A DNA stretch of 64,000 nt from Tepidimonas taiwanensis (GTDB taxonomy: Bacteria > Pseudomonadota > Gammaproteobacteria > Burkholderiales > Burkholderiaceae_C): the NCBI RefSeq assembly GCF_020162115.1, contig NZ_CP083911.1, forward strand, positions 186,001 through 250,000, given 5' to 3'. The notes beneath the pieces are model-generated. The model did no database searches. It was not told where the DNA came from and saw only the letters and a program-made list of their open reading frames with translations. Made by a program: the position numbers and the translations under genes. Within the stretch, counting starts at the first letter, position 1. Every line of letters starts with the position of its first letter. Below are positions 1 through 9,014 of the stretch, piece after piece.

Positions 1-1
1 G

Positions 2-313
2 GTGACCGCCACCCGGACGGCCCCGCGATACCGCCTCTACGCGTTACCGGACGGGAAACGGCCGGGACTGGCCCGGGTCGCTTCAGGGGGCGCTGCAATC
101 GCCTGCGAGGTTTGGGAGTTGCCGCTGGACCAGTTCGGCTCCTTCGTCGCCGGTATCCCGGCGCCGCTGGGCATGGGCCAGGTGGAGCTGGCGGACGGCA
201 CCCTCGTCAACGGGTTCATCTGCGAGCCGATCGGCATCGCCGACGCCCGGGACATCACCGCGTTCGGCGGTTGGCGGGCCTGGCTGGCGGCGGCATCGAC
301 CGGCGGCGCGTGA
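2..313 (+). CDS. Allophanate hydrolase, C-terminal fragment (5' partial)
   Basis: The reading frame is open at the left edge, so only the last ~103 residues are present. They match the small C-terminal domain of allophanate hydrolase (the AtzF/urea amidolyase type, gamma-glutamylcyclotransferase-like fold): APLGMGQVELADG, then GFICEP, then DITAFGGWRAWL close to the stop. In this family the missing N-terminal part is an amidase-signature domain that hydrolyses allophanate to ammonia and carbon dioxide in urea breakdown. The apparent GTG at base 2 is probably an internal valine, not the start. The gene ends 12 bases before the convergent AraC-type gene. Confidence 0.8.
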   Translation: MTATRTAPRYRLYALPDGKRPGLARVASGGAAIACEVWELPLDQFGSFVAGIPAPLGMGQVELADGTLVNGFICEPIGIADARDITAFGGWRAWLAAASTGGA

Positions 314-325
314 GAGGGGCGCGGG

Positions 326-1429
326 TCAGCGCCCGGTGGCGCGGCCCCTGTCGTCGGGCTGTCCGCGCCGCCACGCCGCCGGGGTGCTGCCGGTCCACCC
401 CTTGAAGGCGCGGATGAAGCTTTTTTCGTTGTCGAAACCGGCCAGCGCGGCGATGCGCTTGACGGGCCAGGAGGTGCGCAGCAGGTAGTCGGTGGCCAGC
501 TCGCGGCGCACCTCGTCTTTGAGGGCCTGCACGCTGGTGCCCGCGTCGCGCAACTGGCGTTGCAGCGTGCGCACCGAAACGTGCAGCGCCGCGGCCAGGC
601 CGCACGCGTCGGCGTCGCCGGGGTGGACGCGCAGCCACGCGCGGGCGCGCTCCAGTAGCAGCCGGTCGCGCCGGTACGGGCGCACCATCAGCGCCACCGC
701 CCGCGGCAGCATGGCGCGCAGCGCGGCATCGTCGCGTCGCAGCGACTGGGCCAGATACGCAGCGTTGAAGGTCACGGCGGTGGTCTCGGCGTCAAAGTGC
801 AGCCGCGCGCCCGGGAACAGCACGGCATACGCGTCCGCGTGTGCCGGAGCGGGGTAGGCGAACGCCGCCTCGCGCAGCGCGATGCGCGAATCGATGAACC
901 AGGCCGCCAGCCCCAGCGCGTTGCGCAGCAGCGAGACGTGGGCGAACTCGCGCACCGTGGCGCGTTCGGTGGGGTCGCTCAGGTCCGCACCGGGGGCGCG
1001 CTGTTCCGTCAGGGTCAGCGTCGCCAAGCCGTCCGCGTGCGCGAGGGTCAGCGTCACGTCGTCTGTGAGCAGCCGGTGGTGGCGGCACCAGCGCGCCAGC
1101 GCCAATCCCAGGTCCGGTGCCGTCAGCGACGCGCGCGCCAGCATGCCGTAGCTGCCCCAAGGCAGCCGGCGAGAGAACCAGCCCAGCGCCTCGTCGTCGA
1201 GCTCGCGCATCGCGTGCAGGCTCAGCCGCTCGAACGGCAGACTGGTCAGCCGCGCGTCGGGCCGATCCCACGCCGAGGCGGTCAGCCCCGCCGCGGCCAG
1301 CGCCGCCGCCGGCGACAGCCCCCGGCGCGCGTAGGCGATGAGGATGGCGCGCGCAAACGCCGCGGGCGTGGCGGCCACGGGCGCACGGTCGCGCCGGGCA
1401 GGGCGGCGCGGGCGATGCTGCAACGTCAT
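326..1429 (-). CDS. AraC-family transcriptional regulator
   Basis: A 367-residue protein with an N-terminal effector-binding region of the arabinose-binding-like type (about residues 20-230) and a C-terminal double helix-turn-helix, seen as GLAAALHVSVRTLQRQL and RIAALAGFDNEKSFIRAFKG followed by the conserved TGSTPAAWR. The ATG at 1429 was chosen because it leaves a 76-base divergent spacer to the methylcrotonyl-CoA carboxylase gene; the frame remains open further upstream, but that would run into the neighbour. Position suggests control of the liu cluster, which in many Proteobacteria is run by a MerR-type LiuR instead; the target here is inference. Confidence 0.85.
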   Translation of the reverse strand: MTLQHRPRRPARRDRAPVAATPAAFARAILIAYARRGLSPAAALAAAGLTASAWDRPDARLTSLPFERLSLHAMRELDDEALGWFSRRLPWGSYGMLARASLTAPDLGLALARWCRHHRLLTDDVTLTLAHADGLATLTLTEQRAPGADLSDPTERATVREFAHVSLLRNALGLAAWFIDSRIALREAAFAYPAPAHADAYAVLFPGARLHFDAETTAVTFNAAYLAQSLRRDDAALRAMLPRAVALMVRPYRRDRLLLERARAWLRVHPGDADACGLAAALHVSVRTLQRQLRDAGTSVQALKDEVRRELATDYLLRTSWPVKRIAALAGFDNEKSFIRAFKGWTGSTPAAWRRGQPDDRGRATGR

Positions 1430-1505
1430 TGGCGCATTTTGCAACCATCGGCCGGGGTTTGTCCGCTGGTCGCGCGCGGCGGGCGGCGGGACAATCGCGC
1501 CTACC

Positions 1506-3113
1506 ATGAGCGTCCTTGCCACCCGACTCAACCCCCGATCCAGCGACTTTCAGGCCAACGCCGCCGCGATGCGGGCGCTGGTGGACGACTTGCACGCGCG
1601 CATCGCCCAGGTGGCGCAAGGCGGCGGCGAAGCCGCCCGCGCCAAGCACACGGCCCGCGGCAAGCTGCTGCCGCGCGAACGTGTGGAAATGCTGCTCGAC
1701 CCCGGCACGCCGTTTCTGGAGATCGCGCCGCTGGCGGCGCTCGACATGTACGGCAACGAAGCGCCGTGCGCGGGGCTGATCGCGGGCATCGGGCGCGTGG
1801 CGGGGGTGGAGTGCGTCATCGTCTGCAACGACGCCACCGTCAAGGGCGGCACCTACTACCCGATGACGGTGAAAAAACACCTGCGCGCGCAGGAGATCGC
1901 GCAGCAAAACCGTCTGCCGTGTCTCTACCTGGTCGATTCGGGCGGCGCCAACCTGCCCAACCAGGACGAGGTCTTCCCGGATCGCGATCACTTCGGCCGC
2001 ATCTTCTACAACCAGGCCAACATGAGCGCGCAGGGCATCGCGCAGATCGCGGTGGTGATGGGGTCGTGTACGGCCGGCGGTGCCTACGTGCCGGCGATGA
2101 GCGACGAGACCATCATCGTCAAGAACCAGGGCACGATCTTTCTGGGCGGGCCGCCGCTGGTCAAGGCCGCCACCGGCGAGGTGGTCAGCGCCGAGGACTT
2201 GGGCGGTGGTGACGTGCACACGCGCCTGTCCGGCGTGGCCGACCATCTGGCGGAAAACGACCTGCACGCGCTGGCCCTGGCGCGCGAGGCGGTGGCACGC
2301 CTCAACCGCGGCAAGGCGTGGCCCGTGCAGCGTCGCGAGCCGCGCGCGCCGCTCTACCCGGCCGACGAGCTCTACGGCGTCATCCCGACCGACACGCGCA
2401 AGCCGTTCGACGTGCGCGAGGTGATTGCGCGCATCGTCGACGGGTCGGAGTTCCACGAATTCAAGGCGCGCTACGGCACGACGCTGGTGACGGGCTTTGC
2501 GCACATCGAGGGCATGCCGGTGGGGATCGTGGCCAACAACGGCATTCTGTTCGCCGAGAGCGCCGACAAGGGGGCGCACTTCATTGAACTCTGCTGCCAG
2601 CGCAAGGTGCCGTTGGTGTTCCTGCAAAACATCACCGGCTTCATGGTCGGGCGCAAGTACGAAAACGCCGGTATCGCCCGCGCCGGGGCCAAGATGGTGA
2701 CGGCGGTGGCGTGCGCGCAAGTGCCCAAGTTCACCGTCATCATCGGCGGTTCGTTCGGTGCGGGCAACTACGGCATGTGCGGGCGGGCGTACTCGCCCCG
2801 CTTCCTGTGGATGTGGCCCAACGCGCGCATCAGCGTGATGGGGGGCGAGCAGGCCGCGTCGGTGCTGGCCACGGTCAAGCGCGACGGCATCGAGGCCAAG
2901 GGCGGCACCTGGAGCGCGGAGGAGGAAGAGGCCTTCAAGGCACCGATCCGCGCCCAATACGAGCGCCAGGGCCACCCGTACTACGCCACCGCCCGCCTGT
3001 GGGACGATGGCGTCATCGACCCGGCCGACACGCGCCGGGTGCTGGCGCTGGGGCTTTCCGCCGCGATGAACGCACCCATCCCGGACACGACGTTCGGGGT
3101 CTTTCGGATGTGA
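1506..3113 (+). CDS. liuB: Methylcrotonyl-CoA carboxylase beta subunit (carboxyltransferase)
   Basis: A 535-residue carboxyltransferase. It moves the carboxyl group from biotin to 3-methylcrotonyl-CoA in leucine and isovalerate degradation. Visible family marks are GGTYYPMTVKKHLRAQEIA near residue 115, SGGANLPNQDEVFPDRDHFG around 145, the oxyanion/CoA glycines of GSCTAGGAYVPAMSDE around 185, and a second glycine-rich loop GGSFGAGNYGMCGRAYSPRF near 415. Full length for the family. First gene of a tight run with liuC (10-base gap) and liuD. A GACAAT -10-like element lies about 15 bases upstream of the ATG in the divergent spacer, implying a short leader. Confidence 0.93.
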   Translation: MSVLATRLNPRSSDFQANAAAMRALVDDLHARIAQVAQGGGEAARAKHTARGKLLPRERVEMLLDPGTPFLEIAPLAALDMYGNEAPCAGLIAGIGRVAGVECVIVCNDATVKGGTYYPMTVKKHLRAQEIAQQNRLPCLYLVDSGGANLPNQDEVFPDRDHFGRIFYNQANMSAQGIAQIAVVMGSCTAGGAYVPAMSDETIIVKNQGTIFLGGPPLVKAATGEVVSAEDLGGGDVHTRLSGVADHLAENDLHALALAREAVARLNRGKAWPVQRREPRAPLYPADELYGVIPTDTRKPFDVREVIARIVDGSEFHEFKARYGTTLVTGFAHIEGMPVGIVANNGILFAESADKGAHFIELCCQRKVPLVFLQNITGFMVGRKYENAGIARAGAKMVTAVACAQVPKFTVIIGGSFGAGNYGMCGRAYSPRFLWMWPNARISVMGGEQAASVLATVKRDGIEAKGGTWSAEEEEAFKAPIRAQYERQGHPYYATARLWDDGVIDPADTRRVLALGLSAAMNAPIPDTTFGVFRM

Positions 3114-3123
3114 GGGGGCGACC

Positions 3124-3903
3124 ATGGCCAACCTGACTATCGACATCAGCGGACCGCGCGCCACCGTGACGCTGACGCGGGCCGAGCTGCGCAACGCGTT
3201 CAACGACGAGGTGATCGCCGAGTTGACCGCGGCGTTTCAGACGCTGGGCGCGCGCGACGACGTGCGCGCGATCGTGCTCGCGGCCGAGGGGCCCGCGTTT
3301 TGCGCCGGGGCGGACCTGAACTGGATGCGCCGCATGGCGGACTACAGCCGCGCGGAGAACCTGGCCGACGCGGGGCGGCTCGCGGCGATGTTGCGCACCA
3401 TCCACGACTGCCCCAAGCCGACGGTGGCGCGCATTCAGGGCGACGTGTACGCGGGCGGCATGGGCTTGGTGGCGGCGTGTGACATCGCGGTGGCGGTGGA
3501 AACGGCGGGCTTTTGCCTGAGCGAGGTCAAGCTGGGGCTGATCCCCGCCACCATCGGCCCCTACGTCGTGCGCGCGATGGGCGAACGTGCCGCGCGGCGC
3601 TACTTCCTGACGGCCGAGCGGCTCGATGCGGCGGAGGCGCTGCGCATCGGCTTCGTGCACGCGGTGGTACCGCCCGAGCGGCTGGACGAGCAGGTGGACG
3701 CGATCGTGCGCGCGCTGTGCCAGGCGGGGCCGGCCGCCGTGGCGGCCGCCAAGCGCCTGGTGCGCGATGTGGCCGATGCGCCGCTGGACGAGGCGCTGAT
3801 CGCCCGCACGGTCGAGGCGATTGCCGACATCCGTGCCAGCGCCGAGGGGCGCGAGGGCGTGCAGGCGTTTTTGCAGAAACGCAAGCCGCAGTGGCTGGCG
3901 TGA
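3124..3903 (+). CDS. liuC: Methylglutaconyl-CoA hydratase (crotonase family)
   Basis: A 259-residue enoyl-CoA hydratase/isomerase fold protein. The CoA/oxyanion segment FCAGADLNWMRRMADYS and the second active-site segment GDVYAGGMGLVAACDIAVA are present, followed by SEVKLGLIPATIGPYV, typical of methylglutaconyl-CoA hydratase. It lies between the two methylcrotonyl-CoA carboxylase subunits, the classical position of LiuC, so it probably hydrates 3-methylglutaconyl-CoA to HMG-CoA. Exact substrate rests on context, because crotonases are hard to separate by sequence alone. Confidence 0.88.
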   Translation: MANLTIDISGPRATVTLTRAELRNAFNDEVIAELTAAFQTLGARDDVRAIVLAAEGPAFCAGADLNWMRRMADYSRAENLADAGRLAAMLRTIHDCPKPTVARIQGDVYAGGMGLVAACDIAVAVETAGFCLSEVKLGLIPATIGPYVVRAMGERAARRYFLTAERLDAAEALRIGFVHAVVPPERLDEQVDAIVRALCQAGPAAVAAAKRLVRDVADAPLDEALIARTVEAIADIRASAEGREGVQAFLQKRKPQWLA

Positions 3904-3916
3904 TGGAGTGATCCCG

Positions 3917-5944
3917 ATGTTCCAGAAGATTCTGATCGCCAACCGCGGGGAGATCGCCTGCCGCGTCGCGGCCACCGCGCGCCGGTTGGGCATCCGCACC
4001 GTGGCGGTGTATTCCGAGGCCGACGCGCAGGCGCGCCACGTGGCGGCGTGCGACGAGGCGGTGTACATTGGCGGCGCGGCCCCGAAGGACAGCTACCTGC
4101 GCGGCGAGCGCATCATCGAGGCCGCACGGGCCACCGGCGCCGAGGCCATCCACCCCGGCTACGGGTTCCTCAGCGAAAACGAAGGCTTTGCGCAGGCCTG
4201 CGCGGACGTAGGACTGGTCTTCATCGGCCCGCCGCCCGCGGCGATTGCCGCGATGGGCCTGAAGGCCGAATCGAAGCGGTTGATGGAAGCCGCCGGCGTG
4301 CCGCTGGTGCCGGGCTACCACGGGGCGGACCAGGATACGCGGCTGCTCAAGGCCGAGGCCGACCGCATCGGCTACCCCGTGCTCATCAAGGCGAGTGCGG
4401 GCGGCGGCGGCAAGGGGATGCGACGCGTCGACACGCCCGAGGCGTTCGACGAGGCGCTCGCCGCCTGCCAGCGCGAGGCGCTCAACAGCTTCGGCGACGC
4501 GGCGGTGCTGATCGAAAAATACGTGCAGCGCCCGCGCCACATCGAAATCCAGGTCTTTGCCGACACGCACGGCAATGCGGTGTACCTGTTCGAGCGCGAC
4601 TGCTCGGTGCAGCGCCGCCACCAGAAGGTGCTGGAGGAAGCGCCGGCACCGGGCCTGCCGCCGGCGCTGCGTCAGCAGATGGGGTTGGCGGCGGTGGCCG
4701 CAGCGCGCGCGGTGGGCTATGTGGGCGCGGGGACGGTCGAGTTCATCGTCGAGCAGCCACAGGGCTACGACCACCCGGAGGCGATGCGCTTCTATTTCAT
4801 GGAGATGAACACGCGGCTGCAGGTCGAGCACCCTGTGACGGAGGCGATCACGGGGCTGGACCTGGTCGAGTGGCAGCTGCGCGTCGCCGCGGGCGAGCCG
4901 CTGCCGCTGCGGCAGGAGGCGCTGCGCCTGCACGGCCATGCGATCGAGGCGCGCATCTGCGCCGAGAACCCGGACAACCAGTTCCTGCCCGCCACCGGGC
5001 GGCTGGCGGTGTACCGCAAGCCGGCGTGCAGCGCGTTTACCGTCGCGGACGTGCGCATCGACGACGGGGTGGCCGAGGGCGACACCATCAGCCCGCACTA
5101 CGACTCGATGATCGCCAAGCTGATCGTGCGCGGCGAGACGCGCGCGCAGGCGCTGGCGCGGCTGGACGAGGCGCTGGCGCGGCTGCACATCGTCGGCGTG
5201 GCCAACAACGTGGCCTTTCTGCGCCGGGTCGTGAAAAGCGACGCCTTTGCGCACGCGCGGCTGGACACGGCGCTGATCGAGCGCGAGCGCGAGGTGCTGT
5301 TCGGTCCGACCGCGCTGCCGCGCCACGCGGCGGTGGCCATCGCGCTGGCGCACACGCTGCAGCAGTGGCGCGAAACGGCGGGCGCCGACCCGTGGAGCGC
5401 GCGTGACGGCTTTGCCAGCCACGGCGAGCGCACCCGGCGCTTTGCCTTCGAGTGGGGGGACGAGACGGTGAACGCCCGCGTCACGTGGCGGCGCGACGGC
5501 ACCGTCGCGCTGACGGTGGGCGAGGGCGACGGTGCCGTGACCGGGCCGCTGGCGTGGCGCGCCGATCCGGGCGGTGGCTGGGCGCTGGGCGTGTCGTTTG
5601 CCGGCGGAGACTGGCGCGCCACCGTGTACGCGCAGGGCGAGCGGCTGCACCTGTTCACGCCGCAGGGATCGGCCGCCATCGTCGAGATGGATCTGCTGGC
5701 GCACGCGGGCGATGCCGCGACCGAGGGCGGGCGCCTGACCGCGCCAATGCCGGGCAAGGTGGTGGCCTTCCTCGTGCGCGCGGGGGACACCGTCAAAAAA
5801 GGGCAGGCGCTCGCGGTGATGGAGGCGATGAAGATGGAGCACACCATCGCCGCGCCCGCGGACGGGACGGTGGCCGAACTCCTCTACGCCCCCGGTGACC
5901 AGGTGCCCGAGGGGGCGGAGCTGCTGCGCCTGGCCAGCGCCTGA
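3917..5944 (+). CDS. liuD: Methylcrotonyl-CoA carboxylase alpha subunit (biotin carboxylase/carrier)
   Basis: A 675-residue biotin-dependent carboxylase subunit. An N-terminal biotin carboxylase starts MFQKILIANRGEIACRV, carries the ATP-grasp glycine loop SAGGGGKGMR near residue 160 and the active-site segment MNTRLQVEHPVTE near 295. The C-terminal biotinyl domain has EAMKMEH with the biotin-accepting lysine at about residue 639. The ATG at 3917, 13 bases after the liuC stop, fits the family start; an upstream in-frame ATG inside liuC does not. Carboxylates biotin with ATP and bicarbonate for the LiuB step. Confidence 0.94.
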   Translation: MFQKILIANRGEIACRVAATARRLGIRTVAVYSEADAQARHVAACDEAVYIGGAAPKDSYLRGERIIEAARATGAEAIHPGYGFLSENEGFAQACADVGLVFIGPPPAAIAAMGLKAESKRLMEAAGVPLVPGYHGADQDTRLLKAEADRIGYPVLIKASAGGGGKGMRRVDTPEAFDEALAACQREALNSFGDAAVLIEKYVQRPRHIEIQVFADTHGNAVYLFERDCSVQRRHQKVLEEAPAPGLPPALRQQMGLAAVAAARAVGYVGAGTVEFIVEQPQGYDHPEAMRFYFMEMNTRLQVEHPVTEAITGLDLVEWQLRVAAGEPLPLRQEALRLHGHAIEARICAENPDNQFLPATGRLAVYRKPACSAFTVADVRIDDGVAEGDTISPHYDSMIAKLIVRGETRAQALARLDEALARLHIVGVANNVAFLRRVVKSDAFAHARLDTALIEREREVLFGPTALPRHAAVAIALAHTLQQWRETAGADPWSARDGFASHGERTRRFAFEWGDETVNARVTWRRDGTVALTVGEGDGAVTGPLAWRADPGGGWALGVSFAGGDWRATVYAQGERLHLFTPQGSAAIVEMDLLAHAGDAATEGGRLTAPMPGKVVAFLVRAGDTVKKGQALAVMEAMKMEHTIAAPADGTVAELLYAPGDQVPEGAELLRLASA

Positions 5945-6000
5945 GCCGCGCGAGCGGCCGCGACACGGTGGCCGCGCCCGCTGCGCTACGCTTGCGCCCC

Positions 6001-6921
6001 ATGCACATCGCCTTCTGCTGCACCGATACCAAGGCCGAGCCGTGGCTGGCCGGGCTGCGCGCCGCGCTGCCCGGCGCCACCGTCCGCGAATGGGCGAGCG
6101 GGGATCCGCCTGCCGACTACGCCGTGGTGTGGGCGCCGCCGCAACGCTTCATCGACGAGCAGCCGCGGCTGCGGGCGCTGTTCAACATCGGCGCCGGGGT
6201 GGACGCGCTGCTGCGCTTGCGCCTGCCGCCGGGGCTGCGCGTGGTGCGGCTGGACGACGCCGGCATGGCCGTGCAGATGGCCGAATACGTATGCCACGGC
6301 GTCATCCGGTACTTCCGCGAGTTCGATGCGTACGAGGCCGCCCAGCGCGAGGCCCGCTGGGCGTTTCGCAAGCCGCGCGCCCGGGCGGACTTCACCGTGG
6401 GCGTGCTGGGCCTGGGGGTGCTGGGTACGCGCGTGGCGCAGGCGTTGCAGGTGTTCGAGTTTCCGGTGGTCGGCTACAGCCGCACACCCAAGGCGTTGCC
6501 GGGCGTCACCAGTTTCCACGGCGAGGAGGGGCTGGCCCCGTTTTTGGCGCGCAGCCGGGTGCTCGTCAACCTGCTGCCGCTCACCGACGCCACGCGCGGC
6601 ATCCTGAACCGAGCGACCCTGGGACAGCTGCCCGCCGGGGCTTACCTCATCAACGTCGCGCGCGGCGCGCACGTGGTGGAGGAGGACCTGCTCGCGCTGC
6701 TGGACAGCGGTCACCTGGCCGGGGCGACGCTGGACGTGTTTGCCTCCGAGCCGCTGCCGCCGGAGCATCCCTTCTGGCGCCACCCGCGCGTGACCGTCAC
6801 GCCCCACACCGCCGCGCGCACGCTGCGCGACGAGAGCATCGCCCAGATCGCGGGCAAGATCCGCGCACTGGAGCGCGGCGAGCCGATCTCCGGCGTGGTC
6901 GATCCGCAGCGGGGTTACTGA
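6001..6921 (+). CDS. ghrA: Glyoxylate/hydroxypyruvate reductase A-like D-2-hydroxyacid dehydrogenase
   Basis: A 306-residue NAD(P)H-dependent D-2-hydroxyacid dehydrogenase of the GhrA group. The Rossmann loop is VGVLGLGVLGTRVAQAL near residue 135; the catalytic arginine lies in INVARGAHVVEEDLL, the glutamate in DVFASEPLPPEHPFW, and the histidine in VTPHTAA. It would reduce glyoxylate or hydroxypyruvate. It sits between the carboxylase genes and HMG-CoA lyase, although it has no known step in leucine degradation. Exact 2-keto acid substrate is not decidable here. Confidence 0.82.
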   Translation: MHIAFCCTDTKAEPWLAGLRAALPGATVREWASGDPPADYAVVWAPPQRFIDEQPRLRALFNIGAGVDALLRLRLPPGLRVVRLDDAGMAVQMAEYVCHGVIRYFREFDAYEAAQREARWAFRKPRARADFTVGVLGLGVLGTRVAQALQVFEFPVVGYSRTPKALPGVTSFHGEEGLAPFLARSRVLVNLLPLTDATRGILNRATLGQLPAGAYLINVARGAHVVEEDLLALLDSGHLAGATLDVFASEPLPPEHPFWRHPRVTVTPHTAARTLRDESIAQIAGKIRALERGEPISGVVDPQRGY

Positions 6922-7119
6922 AGGGTTGCCGCCGCAAGAACCCCGTCGCCGTATGAAAAACGGGCCCCCATCGACGCCACGTTCCGCCTCCACGGGGCGA
7001 CGGATCCCATCCGCGGCTCCAGGGGAAGCGGGTTCCGTGCGTCGTGATGCGCGGAAGATTCGCGGAACGAGCACTGAAACGACCGAAATGTACGTTCGTC
7101 ACCTGCGCGAGACCATGGC

Positions 7120-8064
7120 ATGAACCTCACCACATACCCCCGGCGCGTACGCCTCATCGACGTCGGCCCGCGCGACGGGCTGCAAAACGAAAAACAGCCG
7201 GTGCCCACCGCCGTCAAGGTCGAGCTGGTGCACCGCCTGCAGGCCGCCGGCCTGCGGGAAATCGAGGTCACCAGCTACGTCAGCCCCAAGTGGGTGCCGC
7301 AGATGGCGGACAACCACGCGGTCATGCAGGGCATCGAGCGCCGCGCGGGCGTGCGCTATTCGGTGCTCACGCCCAACATGAAGGGACTGGAAGCGGCGCT
7401 GCAGGACCGGCCGGACGAGATCGTCGTCTTTGGCGCGGCCAGCGAGGCCTTCAGCCAACGCAATATCAACTGCAGCATCGCCGAGAGCATCGAGCGCTTC
7501 GCGCCCGTGGTGGAGGCGGCGCGCAACGCCGGCATCGCGGTGCGCGGCGCGATGAGCTGCACCGTTGGCTGCCCCTTCGAGGGCGACATACCACCCGAGC
7601 GCGTCGGGATGCTCGCGCGGCTGATGAAGGACATCGGCGTGCAGCGCGTGGACGTCGCCGACACCATCGGCGTGGGCACGCCGCTGAAGGTGCAGCGCGC
7701 CATCGAGGCGGTGCTCGCGCACTACGACATCGACCACGTCAGCGGGCACTTCCACGACACCTACGGCCAGGCGCTGGCCAACACGCTGGCGGCGCTGCAG
7801 ATGGGGGTGTGGAACTTCCAGTGTTCGGTCGCGGGGCTGGGCGGCTGCCCGTACGCACCCGGGGCCACCGGCAACGTCGCGACGGAGGACGTGGTGTACC
7901 TGTTGCACGGGCTCGGGATCGACACCGGTATCGACCTCTTGGCGCTGGCCGAAACGGGCGCCTGGATCAGTGAGCAGCTGGGCCGGCCGACCGGCTCGCG
8001 CGCCGGGCGGGCGCTGCTGGCCCGGCGCGCCCGCGCCACGTCGGCCGGTGAACAGGGAGCGTGA
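7120..8064 (+). CDS. liuE: Hydroxymethylglutaryl-CoA lyase
   Basis: A 314-residue TIM-barrel lyase of the HMGL-like family, also called MvaB. It starts with the metal/substrate motif VGPRDGLQNEK, has the metal-binding HFHDTYGQALAN segment near residue 210, and the signature GLGGCPYAPGATGNVATED with the catalytic cysteine near 245. It cleaves HMG-CoA to acetyl-CoA and acetoacetate, the last step of the leucine route encoded by the genes just upstream. A 198-base spacer after ghrA suggests its own promoter, but none is clear. Stop and the next ATG are two bases apart. Confidence 0.93.
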   Translation: MNLTTYPRRVRLIDVGPRDGLQNEKQPVPTAVKVELVHRLQAAGLREIEVTSYVSPKWVPQMADNHAVMQGIERRAGVRYSVLTPNMKGLEAALQDRPDEIVVFGAASEAFSQRNINCSIAESIERFAPVVEAARNAGIAVRGAMSCTVGCPFEGDIPPERVGMLARLMKDIGVQRVDVADTIGVGTPLKVQRAIEAVLAHYDIDHVSGHFHDTYGQALANTLAALQMGVWNFQCSVAGLGGCPYAPGATGNVATEDVVYLLHGLGIDTGIDLLALAETGAWISEQLGRPTGSRAGRALLARRARATSAGEQGA

Positions 8065-8065
8065 G

Positions 8066-8572
8066 ATGTGCGGGGCCGAAGTAAAACCGCTGCCGGAGGG
8101 GGTGCGTCGGGTCGCGGCCGCGCTGCAGGCGTACGGCGCCGGGCACGAGCCGGTGATGCTCAGCGACGCCGCGCGCACCGCGCAGCAGGCGGCGCACGCG
8201 CTGGGCGTGGCGCTGGGGCAGATCGCCAAGAGCATCATCTTTCGCCGTGTGCCGGACGACGCGGCGGTGCTGGTCATCACCAGCGGCGACCGCCGCGTCG
8301 ACGAGGCCAAGGTCGCGCCGCGGGTGTGCGCGCCTGGGCAGTCGCTGGCGCGGGCGGATGCGGCGTTCGTGAAGGCGTCGACGGGGTTTTCCATCGGCGG
8401 CGTGGCGCCGCTGGCGCACATCAAGCCGCCGGTGACGCTGATCGACGCAGAGCTGTTTCGGTTCGACGTGATCTGGGCCGCGGCCGGGCACCCGCACGCG
8501 GTGTTCCGGCTGACCCCGCACGAGCTGCAGGCTTGGACCGGTGCGCCGGTGGCCGACGTGACCGTCCGCTAG
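8066..8572 (+). CDS. YbaK/EbsC-family aminoacyl-tRNA deacylase
   Basis: A 168-residue single-domain protein of the YbaK/ProX editing family, which hydrolyses mischarged aminoacyl-tRNAs such as Cys-tRNA(Pro). The family core is visible as LGVALGQIAKSIIFRR with its conserved lysine, followed by the VLVITSGDRRVDEAKV strand and KASTGFSIGGVAPLAH. The ATG is two bases after the HMG-CoA lyase stop, so the two are probably cotranscribed. Whether it edits Cys-tRNA(Pro) or another species cannot be read from the sequence. Confidence 0.85.
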   Translation: MCGAEVKPLPEGVRRVAAALQAYGAGHEPVMLSDAARTAQQAAHALGVALGQIAKSIIFRRVPDDAAVLVITSGDRRVDEAKVAPRVCAPGQSLARADAAFVKASTGFSIGGVAPLAHIKPPVTLIDAELFRFDVIWAAAGHPHAVFRLTPHELQAWTGAPVADVTVR

Positions 8573-8582
8573 CATCGCGGGC

Positions 8583-8825
8583 ATGTCCTCACCGTCTTCC
8601 GCCCGCGCGCCCCTTTCGCTGGCCGACGCGCTGCGCCGCCGTCCACCCGGCGCGCCGGTGCCGTCGCCGTGTGTCGGGGTGTGCCGCATCGACGAGGCCA
8701 CCGGCTGGTGCGCCGGCTGCTGGCGCACGCTCGACGAAATCGCCGCGTGGGGCAGCAGCGACGACGAGACCAGGTGTCGCATTTGGCGGTCCATCGAGGT
8801 GCGCCAGGCGGCTCACCGGCCGTGA
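8583..8825 (+). CDS. DUF1289 domain protein
   Basis: An 80-residue protein with the DUF1289 cysteine pattern: PSPCVGVCRIDEATGWCAGC, then WRTLDEIAAWG. The four cysteines suggest a small metal or Fe-S site; the family has no assigned function. It follows the YbaK gene by 10 bases and is probably in the same transcript. The 185 bases after it, up to the formate dehydrogenase gene, show no further gene. Confidence 0.8.
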   Translation: MSSPSSARAPLSLADALRRRPPGAPVPSPCVGVCRIDEATGWCAGCWRTLDEIAAWGSSDDETRCRIWRSIEVRQAAHRP

Positions 8826-9014
8826 GGGGTGTGCCGCGTGGTGCCCACGGCACCGCGGTCGCGGCAGAACCCGCAGCCGGACGTGTGGCCAGGTTTTGGT
8901 AGCGCGTGCCCCCGACACAGCGGTGGCGGCTGTGCCTCAAAAGGGGTTTCCCTGCTACCCGGCGGGGGCTGTTTCCGGGATGATGGCGCATCGGTCGAAG
9001 CACAGGAGTCACTG

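Noticed and set aside
792..3203. Minus-strand 803-codon open frame over liuB
   Set aside because: Overlaps a fully conserved carboxyltransferase gene; the product shows no domain.
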